Assembly (NCBI GenBank): GCA_963703655.1
Contig: CAVPFA010000003.1
Location: 1,922,001 to 1,986,000, forward strand
Source: CAVPFA01 sp963703655
GTDB taxonomy: Bacteria; Actinomycetota; Acidimicrobiia; Acidimicrobiales; Bog-793
Length of the DNA stretch: 64,000 nt
Direction of reading: 5' to 3'
The notes beneath the pieces were generated by a model. The model saw only the letters and a program-made list of their open reading frames with translations, ran no database searches and was not told the DNA's origin. This document shows, one piece after another, positions 55,205-63,460 of the stretch. The position numbers and the translations under genes are program-made. Numbering within the stretch: position 1 is the first letter of the stretch; every line of letters begins with the position of its first letter.

Positions 55205-55241
55205 AGCGCCGGCCTCTGCAAACAAACCAGAGGCCGGCGCT
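55205..55241. other. Perfect 14-bp hairpin upstream of the replication genes
   Basis: AGCGCCGGCCTCTG, a 9-base loop CAAACAAAC, then CAGAGGCCGGCGCT: a perfect 14-bp stem between the terminator and the HTH gene (33 bp before its start). No T run follows, so it is not a standard terminator in this direction. It could be a leader regulator, a second terminator on the minus strand, or a structure used in replication of the island. Confidence 0.5.
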
Positions 55242-55274
55242 CAGGCGCGGCCTCACTGAGAAGGGAGAAGCACA

Positions 55275-55481
55275 GTGAAGCGCTCATTACCTGCCGATGT
55301 GGACGGTCTGCAATGGCTTGCCGAGCAGCTCGGCATCGGCCTGAGCACCACCTACAGACAGGCCTCGACCGGCGAGTTGACTCGGTTCGGCGTGTTCAAG
55401 GTTGGGGGTCAATACCGGGTCTCCAAGATCAAGGCGCTGCGAGAACTCCACGGCACCGAGCCGGAGGCGAGGACGGCGTGA
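55275..55481 (+). CDS. Excisionase/AlpA-like HTH protein
   Basis: The protein is 68 residues. 'LQWLAEQLGIGLSTTYRQAS' and 'TGELTRFGVFKVGGQYRVSK' match HTH_17-type DNA-binding proteins that act as excisionases or regulators in integrated elements. AGAAGGGAG precedes the ATG... no other start is plausible (the codon at 55,275 follows 'agcacag' and is a GTG/ATG choice). Its stop overlaps the next start (GTGA), beginning a tight replication operon. Confidence 0.75.
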   Translation: MKRSLPADVDGLQWLAEQLGIGLSTTYRQASTGELTRFGVFKVGGQYRVSKIKALRELHGTEPEARTA

Positions 55482-55651
55482 GCGGCGGCGAGGATCGCAC
55501 GATCACAATCGGCGAGGCCGTCCACGAGTTCTTGCTGCGCTATCGAATCCGCTCGCTCCTGCGACTCGCTCGCCGGTTGGATAGCCCTCTCATCGAAAGG
55601 CGAATCGCCTCGAGCTACGACCGCCTCGCGGAAGTCGAGCGCGAGCCGTGA
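55478..55651 (+). CDS. Small hypothetical protein in replication operon
   Basis: The product has 57 residues: a strand and helix 'RTITIGEAVHEFLLRYRIRS' and a basic helix 'LLRLARRLDSPLIERRIASS'. It overlaps the previous gene by GTGA and the following start by GTGA as well, so all three are translationally coupled. No family recognised. Confidence 0.55.
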   Translation: MSGGEDRTITIGEAVHEFLLRYRIRSLLRLARRLDSPLIERRIASSYDRLAEVEREP

Positions 55652-57616
55652 GCGTGCCCGCCCTCGACCGCCTCATCGAGGCGCTCACCCGCTTCGGATG
55701 CAACCCCGCAGCGGGTCGGCGAGCTGTCCCGCCGAGGGGCATTTCCCTGACAAGCGACCGAGCCTTTCCTATGGGCCCGGTACCGGCTGCGCCGTCGTCG
55801 TGTGCCAACGCGGTTGCGCGGTCGATGATGTGCTGCGGCCGTTGGGAATGACCACGAGTGACCTGTTCGACGAGCCCCGCTCGAGCGGGAAGGGCGACAA
55901 CTGGACCCCAGCCGGGCCCGCGACCCATGTCTACGACTACCACGACGCCGAGGGCCGGCGCGTCGTGCTCCGCGTGACCAGGACGGCCGACAAGCAATTC
56001 CGACAGTGTCGACCCGACCCGACGGCCAAGAGCGGATGGGCCTGGAATCTCAAAGGCATCGGCCGCCCGCTCCCGCTCTACCGACTGCCGAAGGTGCTCA
56101 AGTCTGTGGCAGCGGGAAACCCGGTCTTCGTTTGTGAAGGCGAGAAGGACGTCGGCGCCGTAGAGCGGCTCGGCTTCACCGCGACCACGAAGGCCGGCGG
56201 TGCGGGCGGTGTCAAATGGGAAAAGGTCGACCTCACACCGTTGCACGGCGCTCGTGTGATCGTGCTGCCCGACCATGACAGCGCCGGCACGAAGTACGCC
56301 CTCGGACTCCTCGAGGCAATCGGCGACCGCGCCGCCGTCCGAATTGTGCACCTGCCTGGGCTCAGCGACGGCGGCGACGTGAGCGATTGGGTCGAAGCCG
56401 GAGGGACTCGCGAGCAACTCGAGGCAATGGTGAGCGAGGCATCCGAAGTCGAATCGGAAGTCGAGGTCGGTCCCCGAATCACGCACCAGCTCGCCGCGAC
56501 GATCACGCCCACCCGGCCGGAATGGCTGTGGAAAGGGTGGCTGCTGCTGCGAGCCCTCAATCTGCTCACAGGCCGTCAGGGCTCGGGCAAGACGACGTTC
56601 GTGGCTCATGTCGTCGCGGCTCTGACGACCGATATCCCGTTGCCGGGTGACACAGGTCACGATCCGATCCTGTGCGCTGTTCTCTCGTTGGAAGAGCCTC
56701 CCGATCGTGTCGTCGCACGCTTGCACGCCGCAGGCGCCGATCTCGACCGTGTGCATGTTCTCGGCGATGTCGAGGATTACGACGAGGTGGCAAGCCCTAC
56801 CGGCGCCGCTGGTCGCTGCCGGGCGACGTCTCTATCCTCGGGAAGCTCATCGAACAGCAAGGAATCGAGCTCGCCGTCATCGACGGACTCGGTTATTCGA
56901 TCAGCGGCGACAGCCACAACTATGCGGTAGTCGGCTCGGCGCTTGCCGCGCTGGCAGGCGAAGCGGAACGCAGTGGCGCCGCGATTCTCGGACTGGTAGA
57001 TCCGCCGAAGGGATCGAGGGACCCGGTGACGGCCGCGATCGGCTCGACGGCATGGACAGCCATCCCACGGATCTCGATCGTGCTGGGCGTCGATCCGAGC
57101 GACGACAGCGGCGCTCGGCGCGTCGTGCGTGTTGCGAAGACGAACTACAGAGAACCGGACAGCGGGCTTCAGTTCCGCATCGGCGACGACCCGGAATTCG
57201 AGTGCGGGTTCGTCCAGTCGATGCGGCGAAGCGACATTTCTGCGGAGGACATCGTCTCTGCACCAGTCAGCCCCGAGGAGAAAGGCGAGCGCGCTGAGGC
57301 GCGCGAGATCCTGCGAACACTGCTCGCCGAGGGGCCGATGGACAGCGGCGAAGCCATCAAGGCCAGTGGGATCAGCGTACCCTCAAGCGAGCCCGGAAGG
57401 ATCGGAGTTGAGGCCGAAGCGCGGCGAAATGGGCTCGGGCGCGTCGCCGGGTGGACCTGGTCACTGCCAGAGGGCCAGGGGGCCAACGCCAGAGGGCCAA
57501 CTGATATTTGGCCCTCTGGGCACTCTGGACACACGCAGGGTAATCACACTGTCTCTGCGCCAGAGGGCCAAGTTTCAGGGAGTGGCACCCTGGACGACAT
57601 CGAAGGTGCCGAATGA
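55648..57616 (+). CDS. CHC2-TOPRIM primase fused to RecA-like ATPase, two frameshifts
   Basis: From the coupled GTG ('MSVPALDRLIEALTRFGCNP'), an indel near 55,700 leads to 'CPAEGHFPDKRPSLSYGPGT' and 'VVVCQRGCAVDDVLRPLGMT' (CHC2 finger). The TOPRIM part follows ('PVFVCEGEKDVGAVERLGF', 'VIVLPDHDSAGTKYALGLLE'), then a RecA-like domain with Walker A 'LLTGRQGSGKTTFVAHVVAA'. A second indel near 56,790 continues with 'ELAVIDGLGYSI' (Walker B) and a C-terminal winged-helix-like region. About 655 residues. It is the likely replication initiator/helicase of the island; the last codons contain the iterons. Confidence 0.78.
57466..57571. repeat. Iterons and hairpin, candidate replication origin
   Basis: GCCAGAGGGCCA(A) occurs at 57,466-57,477, 57,488-57,500 and 57,559-57,571, with an inverted copy at 57,508-57,518. 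The second copy and the inverted one form a perfect 11-bp stem with a 7-base loop (CAGAGGGCCAA / TTGGCCCTCTG). All lie in the last ~50 codons of the primase-ATPase gene. Clustered repeats at the end of an initiator gene suggest its own binding origin; a chromosomal REP-like element is the alternative. Confidence 0.55.
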
Positions 57617-57801
57617 CCTGCTCACCGTGGAATCTCGAGAGCAGTCACGAATGGGGACCAGACCGGCAGTTCGTCGCTCACGGTGGCCCGACAGATGGCC
57701 AGTGGATCGTCGTGGGCGGGACCGTGGCGCGCCAGCGTTGCCGGCCGCGTTCGGCCGGTCAGCGGACCACCGCTACGACGACGGCAGCGCCGAATGATTA
57801 G
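57613..57801 (+). CDS. Small hypothetical protein
   Basis: A 62-residue frame, start overlapping the primase stop (ATGA). 'LESSHEWGPDRQFVAHGGPT' precedes a short Thr/Ala-rich end. No family recognised; coding is supported mainly by the coupling. Confidence 0.4.
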   Translation: MTCSPWNLESSHEWGPDRQFVAHGGPTDGQWIVVGGTVARQRCRPRSAGQRTTATTTAAPND

Positions 57802-57848
57802 CAGGACTGAAACGTCCGCCCCAGACGGGATTTGTCAACCAGTGGCGC

Positions 57849-58682
57849 TCACCCGAGGTATCTCGCGGACGCGCTCACGCTGGACGCGCCGCATCCGTGG
57901 TAGCCAGGTAGCCCTAAACCGTCAGAAGATTCGGTGTCGCGGTCGCAGATGTCCCAGTCCCACCTATACGCACTACTCCCAATCGTGAAGGACAGATGAA
58001 CGGTCTGCTTGTAGGCGGTAGGCCCGATCTTGATAGAGCTGGCGTGCCAGTTGGCATGTAGGTACTCGATCTTTGGCGGTGGCGGTTCTACGGACGGTGC
58101 CAGACTAAGGCCGAGGTAGACGTACCAGCGCTTGGTCGATTCCCTCGGTGCGACCGATCGCGGGAAGAAAGCCGTCGTGGACAACGACTCGTGGCAAATG
58201 GGTCGCCCGCAAGTTGTGTATGTGCCGTCGAAACGGCCGCCGGCCGTCGCGTAGACCGTCGAGGTCGCGGACCGGGCCAGCACCTTTGGACTGGACCCGC
58301 CCGAACGGAGCATTACGAAGTAGCGCGTCGCCAGCTGGGGAATCGCCGTGAACGAGTAGGAGGCTCTGCCAGCTGACAGGATTAGCCTGGCTATGGCAAG
58401 TCCCTTGCTCGTCGTTTTGAAGGGGAACGACGAGGAGAACAGCTCCACCGAGGATCCTGCGGGCGCTCCGGTGACGGCGCCGTGCAGTTTGGCTTGGTCA
58501 TGGCCAGCCTGTTCGAAGTCAACGTACACGTAGCCGGTCAACGGCTTATTGGAGCTGCTGGCGATGAGCGTGACGCGCGGTGGGTCTGAGGCTGACGCAC
58601 CGGGTTCCGATGCGATCAGCATCATCGTCAGAGCCGTGCTGGCAAATAGGACCGCGCCAACTCGGGTTCGGCATGAGCCCAT
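57849..58682 (-). CDS. Secreted hypothetical protein (island cargo)
   Basis: I choose the ATG at 58,682, with GGGGGAG upstream, because it opens a clear signal peptide ('VLFASTALTMMLIASEPGAS', cleavage near 31). The mature ~245 residues are beta-rich ('GYVYVDFEQAGHDQAKLHGA', 'SYSFTAIPQLATRYFVMLRS') and contain Cys in 'TYTTCGRPICHES' and 'WDWDICDRDTES', perhaps a disulfide. No family recognised. It is convergent to the island replication operon. Bases 58,690-58,951 hold no gene I can support. Confidence 0.55.
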   Translation of the reverse strand: MGSCRTRVGAVLFASTALTMMLIASEPGASASDPPRVTLIASSSNKPLTGYVYVDFEQAGHDQAKLHGAVTGAPAGSSVELFSSSFPFKTTSKGLAIARLILSAGRASYSFTAIPQLATRYFVMLRSGGSSPKVLARSATSTVYATAGGRFDGTYTTCGRPICHESLSTTAFFPRSVAPRESTKRWYVYLGLSLAPSVEPPPPKIEYLHANWHASSIKIGPTAYKQTVHLSFTIGSSAYRWDWDICDRDTESSDGLGLPGYHGCGASSVSASARYLG

Positions 58683-58951
58683 AACTCTCCCCCGTTCTCG
58701 TGACTGCGGCGATGCTAACTGTGGGCACGGGGGCTTGCCTTCGGATCGGCTCTTGAAGAAGGGGTCGCCTCCCATCACCGTGGTGGGGCTTCGAGGTGTG
58801 ATCCCCGTACGAGAGCGCGCTTGCCGTAGCTGACTGGCCCGCGATCGAGTGCCTCGACGTTCCCGAGGTCCCGTGCGCGCCTCGGTAGACCTGCGAGCGG
58901 GTGCTCTTACGTCGTGGCATGTTGTCCTCCCTCGCCTGTGGCACGACCACG

Positions 58952-59101
58952 CTACCGCCGCCTCAGTTCCCACAGAGCCCGCACGAGCTGGCCGAGGATC
59001 GCCATCGCCCGTTCCCGGCTGAGACCTGTCGGCGCCTGTGGGGGAAGCATGGCGATCGACCGGCGCAGGATCTCGGCTTCCTCTGGGGACAGGTCGGCCA
59101 C
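58952..59101 (-). CDS. Small helical protein behind an SOS box
   Basis: A GTG opens 'MADLSPEEAEILRRSIAMLP', continuing to 'AMAILGQLVRALWELRRR' and a stop: 49 residues, two helices, basic end. No family recognised. The coding call depends on the perfect LexA box 13 bp upstream and the helical composition; a longer in-frame extension upstream has no homology. Confidence 0.45.
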   Translation of the reverse strand: MADLSPEEAEILRRSIAMLPPQAPTGLSRERAMAILGQLVRALWELRRR

Positions 59102-59114
59102 GGGGCGAGCGTAG

Positions 59115-59128
59115 CGAACAGACGTTCG
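59115..59128. promoter_or_regulatory. LexA (SOS) box in the second island
   Basis: CGAACAGACGTTCG matches the SOS box CGAAC-N4-GTTCG exactly, like the one at 38,522. It lies upstream of the 49-residue minus-strand gene, and about 170 bp before the cupin gene on the plus strand. Confidence 0.65.
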
Positions 59129-59296
59129 ATCTGCCAGCCGTGTGGGCATCGCGACCACGGATCGTCTTTCACCAACGGCGCCTGCCTGTCCCCGCCCAGG
59201 GTTCGCGCATCTTGTGCGCTGTCTCGCTGCTCGCGAGCCCGCCCCGGCACTAAAATTCGAGTCTCCGATAGTCAGATTCAGAAGGGGGGGTCGATT

Positions 59297-59713
59297 ATGA
59301 CCATTGGGGAGTTGGCAGGGCTGGGGGCTATCCACGCCGACGAGGCGCTCACCCAGGGTGCCTATGAGTTGTTCGAGGCTCGCACCCCGAACGGATTCGG
59401 ACCGCCACTGCACATCCACAGAGACCGGGAGGAAGCGTTCTACGTAATGTCAGGTCGGTTCAAGATCGTGTGCGACCGACAGGAGCTACAGGTCGGTCCC
59501 GGCGAGTTCGTCATGGTGCCTCGGGGTAGCTCTCACCGCTTCGAGGCTGTAGGAGATGACGCCCGACTGATCTTCATCGTCTCACCGCCTGGACTGGAAG
59601 GTTTCTTCCGGGAAGGTGCCGACATGCGATCCTCCGGCCGACCTGATATCGAGGTGCGCCAGGAACTGGCGAAGCGGTACGACTCCTACCCTGTTTCGGA
59701 CCCCGCTAGCTAG
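59297..59713 (+). CDS. Cupin-domain protein
   Basis: The product is 138 residues. Motif 1 is 'GPPLHIHRDREEAFYVMSGR' (HxH...E), motif 2 'VPRGSSHRFEAVGDDARLIF' with the second His. The metal site of a quercetinase-like cupin is complete. A G-rich run (GGGGGGG, 59,284-59,290) precedes the ATG and can serve as ribosome site. It is the last gene before attR; enzyme activity is unknown. 59,714-59,983 is non-coding apart from the arm sites. Confidence 0.8.
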   Translation: MTIGELAGLGAIHADEALTQGAYELFEARTPNGFGPPLHIHRDREEAFYVMSGRFKIVCDRQELQVGPGEFVMVPRGSSHRFEAVGDDARLIFIVSPPGLEGFFREGADMRSSGRPDIEVRQELAKRYDSYPVSDPAS

Positions 59714-59856
59714 GGCAATCAAGCGAGCTTCGATCGTCGCATCGAGAAAGGCGATAGCTCCCCAATCAGATCGGAAGTGGGCCAGGATTGCGAAGCGCAA
59801 CCGCACCAACTTCGCCTTAGGAGCGACTTGGGGCATCGGACACCCTGCCGTAGAGG

Positions 59857-59881
59857 TGTAGCGACTACAACGCGACTACAA
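59857..59881. promoter_or_regulatory. Candidate integrase arm-type sites, right end
   Basis: TGTAG-CGA-CTACA (59,857-59,869) is a short perfect dyad, and ACTACAA occurs twice (59,864-59,870 and 59,875-59,881) 11 bp apart. The heptamer also forms the dyad near the left end (53,426-53,443). These are ~100 bp inside attR. Confidence 0.5.
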
Positions 59882-59983
59882 CTCCCGGCCAAACTCCGCG
59901 AGACATGGTGAACCCTGGGAACCTTTGAGCAGGTAGCGGGGCATATCGGTGAGCGTCGGCAACTAGTGAAATCGACGGGAAGC

Positions 59984-60029
59984 GACTTTTAATCCCAAGG
60001 TGCCGGGTTCGAGCCCCGGGCGGCCCACC
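59984..60029. repeat. attR of the second island, 46-bp tRNA-Lys fragment
   Basis: Exact copy of 53,351-53,396. The 5' half of the tRNA is missing, so this is not a functional tRNA gene. Confidence 0.92.
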
Positions 60030-60161
60030 GAGTAAGCCCACTTCAGACTCAGAATGTCAACCCCATTTGGCCCACCGCGACCATCTCAACTGGCCCCACC
60101 CGGCTGAGCTGACGAGTTCGCCTCAAGACGGGCCTGCGGCTGTGCGGCGTAGTGTGCCGAC

Positions 60162-60713
60162 ATGGCCCAGCAACCGGTCTTTCAGCTCCGCATTCAGCTC
60201 AAAGACGTGCACCCGACCGTCTGGAGGAGGGTGCTCGTCCCCGGCGGGGTGAGACTGCGGAAGCTGCACGACTTCCTCCAGGCAGCGATGGGCTGGACCA
60301 ACTCCCACCTGCACAGCTTCACGATCGGTGACCAGCTGTTTGGGATGCACTTCGACGACTATCCCGAAGAGGAGCTCGACGAGAGCGAGCACACAGTGCT
60401 CGGGGCGCTCCGCGGTGGGGTGCGCCGCTTCGGCTACGAATACGACTTCGGCGACTCCTGGGAGCACGAGGTGACGGTGGAGGCGACGACCTTCTCACCG
60501 CTCGGGTTGAAGCACGCCGTCTGCATCGACGGCCAAAACGCCTGCCCGCCCGAGGACGTCGGCGGTCCGTATGGCTATCAGCATTTTCTCGAGGCACTCT
60601 CCGATCCGCTCCACGAGGAGCACGACAGCTATCTGGTCTGGGTGGGCTACAAGTTCGATGCAGACGCCTTCGATCTCGCCACAGCGAACGCCGCATTGCA
60701 GCGCGTCCGCTGA
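60162..60713 (+). CDS. pRiA4b ORF-3-like protein
   Basis: The protein is 183 residues. 'VFQLRIQLKDVHPTVWRRVL' and 'LRKLHDFLQAAMGWTNSHLH' followed by 'GYEYDFGDSWEHEVTVEATT' and 'CPPEDVGGPYGYQHFLEALS' are the hallmark blocks of the plasmid pRiA4b ORF-3 family (PRiA4_ORF3). The family is common in plasmids and genomes of soil bacteria; its function is unknown. It lies just outside attR. Confidence 0.88.
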   Translation: MAQQPVFQLRIQLKDVHPTVWRRVLVPGGVRLRKLHDFLQAAMGWTNSHLHSFTIGDQLFGMHFDDYPEEELDESEHTVLGALRGGVRRFGYEYDFGDSWEHEVTVEATTFSPLGLKHAVCIDGQNACPPEDVGGPYGYQHFLEALSDPLHEEHDSYLVWVGYKFDADAFDLATANAALQRVR

Positions 60714-60721
60714 TTCACCAC

Positions 60722-60970
60722 TTGGCCCCACTCGGAGAAGGGCAAGTTGCTGGCGACAGCGACCGAAGCCTTCTCCTCCCGCTCGGTCAATATCTGGAAG
60801 AGGAGCTCGGCGCCACGGGTGTCGAGCTTGAGGTAACCGAGTTTGTCCAGCTATGCCGCGCGCTAAGTGGGGTACATCTCCTCCATCACGCCGAGGTCAT
60901 CGTCCTGCAGGGCGACAGCTACCGCCTGAACGACCGCGCCAAGGAGGTGGTCATCTCAGAGAGCCGCTGA
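60722..60970 (+). pseudogene. IS21-type IstB C-terminal remnant
   Basis: The end of this frame reads 'LLHHAEVIVLQGDSYRLNDR' and 'AKEVVISESR', the usual C-terminus of IstB ATPases of IS21-family elements. The preceding residues do not match, and the Walker motifs are absent. Downstream (60,970-61,010) are two imperfect copies of AAACGCGCAGTNTTC, which look like element ends. It is a fragment; no transposase gene remains. 61,020-61,429 contains no gene I can support. Confidence 0.5.
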
Positions 60971-61429
60971 AACGCGCAGTTTTCGACCGGCGATAAACGC
61001 GCAGTATTCAGCCGGCGTTGACACTTTGCTGCGGGATGCGGGACCGGGCGACCTGCGGCGTCAACTTCAAAGGGGAACCGGATGTGACAGACAACACCTA
61101 GGGATATGGGCGGCTCCGCAGGTCGAGCGCTTGCGGCGCGATATCTCGCGATAGCGCGCGCAGGTAATCTTCGTCTCGAGATCGACTTCGACCGACTGGA
61201 TCGAGGAGACCGCGGATTGCTCCCTGCAGCGAAGAGGGACCTACGCGACATTGCTGTGCCGCCAACGCTGCAGTCGAGCAGGCGGTGAGAACTCTGCGTG
61301 GCCGGCTCGGACTGCCACCTCCCGGGGCGAGCTGAGTTGAGTAGGTCGGAATTGCCTTTGGCAGAAGCTGAGCGGCTTCCATCGTCGCCGGCGGCGCGAC
61401 CTGTGCTGCGTCGATCCCCGAGTCAGGGA

Positions 61430-62065
61430 GTGTCCGATGCCGAGCCGTCGCTCCGCGGCGTGGACCGCCTGATCCGGATCTTTGTGAATCTGGCCGGAGC
61501 ATGCGGCGCGGCGTTCTTCGCGCACGCCACCTTCCAATTTTACTTTGAGACGCACCGGTTGATTGGTCTCGCGTTCTTCGTGCAGCAGATGTGCTTCGTG
61601 GTCGGGTTCCTTGTCCGGCGGCCCGCGAGCGTTGTCAGCCGGCGTCTTGGTGACTGGCTCCTTGCCTTCGGGGGGACGTTCGGAGGAGTGCTGCTCCGGC
61701 CAAGCGGTTTCCACCCGGAATGGGGAGTCAATGCGGGACTTGGCCTTCAGCTGCTTGGCCTTTCGATCTCCGTCTTGTCCCTCCTCGTGCTTGGTCGTGC
61801 CTTTGGCTTCGCAGCCGCGGATCGAGGCCTCGTAAGGCGTGGCCCCTACGCCATAGTCCGCCACCCCATCTACGCCGCCTACTTCCTGGTTCAGCTCGGG
61901 TATGTGCTCCAGACCGTTTCCTTGTGGAACGTGCTCGTTATGTTCGGCGCGACCAGCTGTAATGTCGGTCGGGCGCTCGTCGAGGAGCATCTTCTGGCCA
62001 CGTCCGGTACGTACGAGGCCTATCGGATGCAGACCCGATGGAGGTTGCTGCCCGGCGTCTGGTGA
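61430..62065 (+). CDS. Isoprenylcysteine O-methyltransferase-like membrane protein
   Basis: I choose the GTG at 61,430 (GGGAG overlapping) for 211 residues. Several TM helices ('FVNLAGACGAAFFAHATFQF', 'MCFVVGFLV', 'GLQLLGLSISVLSLLVLGRA') precede the SAM-site block 'RGLVRRGPYAIVRHPIYAAY' and the C-terminal 'YEAYRMQTRWRLLPGVW'. This is the ICMT/phospholipid methyltransferase pattern. Bacterial members modify lipids or unknown substrates. Confidence 0.75.
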   Translation: MSDAEPSLRGVDRLIRIFVNLAGACGAAFFAHATFQFYFETHRLIGLAFFVQQMCFVVGFLVRRPASVVSRRLGDWLLAFGGTFGGVLLRPSGFHPEWGVNAGLGLQLLGLSISVLSLLVLGRAFGFAAADRGLVRRGPYAIVRHPIYAAYFLVQLGYVLQTVSLWNVLVMFGATSCNVGRALVEEHLLATSGTYEAYRMQTRWRLLPGVW

Positions 62066-62243
62066 CCCACCGGGGAGAGTCCCGGCCGGCGTGGATGCAC
62101 CGTCGATCGCACGTTGCCTGCGTCAGCCCTGCAACTCGCGCGCAAGAGGTCGTTCCTCGTGAACAACCTCAACAATCTGGTGCGGGTCAGGGAACGGTGT
62201 TCGGATTGGCCGTGCCTCGCTCGGTCGCGGACGCCGGGATAGA

Positions 62244-62756
62244 GTGCCGGCAATCACACCTCGCCAGGGGGTCATGTACCGGGATTGGGAGTCGGTCTAT
62301 CGCGACAACGTGGATCGTCTCTACCGGTTGATGTTCTCCCGAGTTGGGAACCGGCCCGACGCCGAGGACCTCACAGCCGAGGTATTCCGGCTCTGCCTGC
62401 CTGTGTTGCGCCTGTCCGCGTCGGCGCCCGAAATTCGTGCTTACCTGCTCGTCACAGCCAAGACCGTGCTGGCCAATCACTGGAAGCGGCGCTACGGGAT
62501 CGAGGTGACCACCCTCGACACCGACACCGAGGAAGCTCGTTACGAAGAGCCGGAAGTTGAAAGCCTGGCGCCAAGCCAGATCACCAAAATTCTCGCCAAT
62601 CTCCCCGATCGGTACCGTCGCATCCTCGAGCTCCGGTTCCTCCAATCGCTGTCGTTGCGAGAAGTCGCCAGGGAAATGGACGTAAGCGTGGGAAATGCCA
62701 AGGTGCTCCAACACCGTGCCCTTCGGCTGGCAGCACAACAAATGGAGGGGGTTTAG
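62244..62756 (+). CDS. ECF-type RNA polymerase sigma factor
   Basis: The product is 170 residues from GTG, or 160 from ATG at 62,274. Region 2 is 'WESVYRDNVDRLYRLMFSRV' with 'DAEDLTAEVFRLC'. Region 4 is 'LPDRYRRILELRFLQSLSLR' and 'EVAREMDVSVGNAKVLQHRA', the recognition helix. Four bases separate its stop from the next start, so it is cotranscribed with the Rieske-domain protein. Promoter targets cannot be predicted. Confidence 0.88.
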   Translation: MPAITPRQGVMYRDWESVYRDNVDRLYRLMFSRVGNRPDAEDLTAEVFRLCLPVLRLSASAPEIRAYLLVTAKTVLANHWKRRYGIEVTTLDTDTEEARYEEPEVESLAPSQITKILANLPDRYRRILELRFLQSLSLREVAREMDVSVGNAKVLQHRALRLAAQQMEGV

Positions 62757-62759
62757 AAG

Positions 62760-63443
62760 ATGACCAGGCACCGGGTGACGGCCTTCGTCGACGCTCTTGT
62801 TCGCAATCGCCGGCCCAAGTCGTTCCGCGCAGGCGCAGAGGACCTGGACGCCATGCGCGCCGCCATCGAGCTTCGGTCCGCTCGAATCGAGGAGATGACC
62901 CCCTCCTCGGAGTTCGTGGACGAGCTGCACGGTCAACTCAGGCGACAGCTCGAGGGAGACAGGCCGATCGAGACGGCGAGGCTGGTCTCGCGGAGACGGT
63001 GGCTACTCGAGGGAGCGGTCGCCGCCTCGGCCGCCGGCGTGGCGGTGGCGGTCGACCACACCGTGTTCGCATCTGGTGGCGTGCCGGCGCGGCAAGCCCA
63101 GCAGCAGCTCTCGCCCGACAACGGCACGTGGCTCACCGTCGCCGAGCGTTCCGACCTGGGCGGTGGCGCGGTCATGCGATTCAGCACCCCGGGCGCGGTC
63201 GGATTCGTCACCAACGAGGATGGTGCGCTGGCCGGCGTGTCGGGCGTGTGCAGCCATCAGGGCTGCCTGCTCAGGTTCGACAAGGTGGCGAGGCGCCTGG
63301 ACTGCCCGTGCCACAGAGCGGCTTTCTCTCTCGCCGGCGACGTGCTGTTCTCCGAGCTCCCCACCCCTCCACCGCCGCTGCCCCGATTGACGCTTCGCGA
63401 TGAGGGCGGCCATGTCCAGGTCCTCGTGCCGCCGCTGACCTGA
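62760..63443 (+). CDS. Rieske 2Fe-2S membrane-anchored protein, possible redox anti-sigma
   Basis: The product is 227 residues. Residues ~1-75 are helical and cytoplasmic ('FRAGAEDLDAMRAAIELRSA'), as in anti-sigma domains. One hydrophobic segment follows ('LLEGAVAASAAGVAVAVDHT'). The outer domain has the Rieske cluster ligands: 'CSHQGCLLRF' and 'CPCHRAAFSL' (CxH...CxxH). The gene is three bases after the ECF sigma gene. A redox-sensing anti-sigma role is inferred from this order; a Rieske electron carrier alone would also fit. Confidence 0.75.
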   Translation: MTRHRVTAFVDALVRNRRPKSFRAGAEDLDAMRAAIELRSARIEEMTPSSEFVDELHGQLRRQLEGDRPIETARLVSRRRWLLEGAVAASAAGVAVAVDHTVFASGGVPARQAQQQLSPDNGTWLTVAERSDLGGGAVMRFSTPGAVGFVTNEDGALAGVSGVCSHQGCLLRFDKVARRLDCPCHRAAFSLAGDVLFSELPTPPPPLPRLTLRDEGGHVQVLVPPLT

Positions 63444-63460
63444 GCCCGGGCTTTCGCGGC

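Larger units (their letters stand above)
53351..60029. mobile_element. 6.7-kb integrated island in tRNA-Lys(TTT)
   Basis: The ends are perfect 46-bp direct repeats. The interior has, in order, a tyrosine integrase, hypothetical gene, terminator, HTH gene, small gene, CHC2-TOPRIM-RecA-like replication protein with iterons, small gene, then cargo (secreted protein, SOS-box ORF, cupin). No structural phage or transfer genes are present, so it resembles a phage satellite or a reduced actinobacterial integrative element. ACTACAA sites near both ends support an integrase-driven element. Confidence 0.85.

Noticed and set aside
57466..57571. CRISPR array
   Set aside because: Repeats are only 12-13 bp, irregularly spaced, one is inverted, and no cas gene is near. 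No CRISPR array was seen elsewhere in the window.
59984..60029. Possible second tRNA-Lys gene
   Set aside because: Only the 3' 46 bases are present; acceptor 5' strand and D arm are missing. It is an attachment-site copy.
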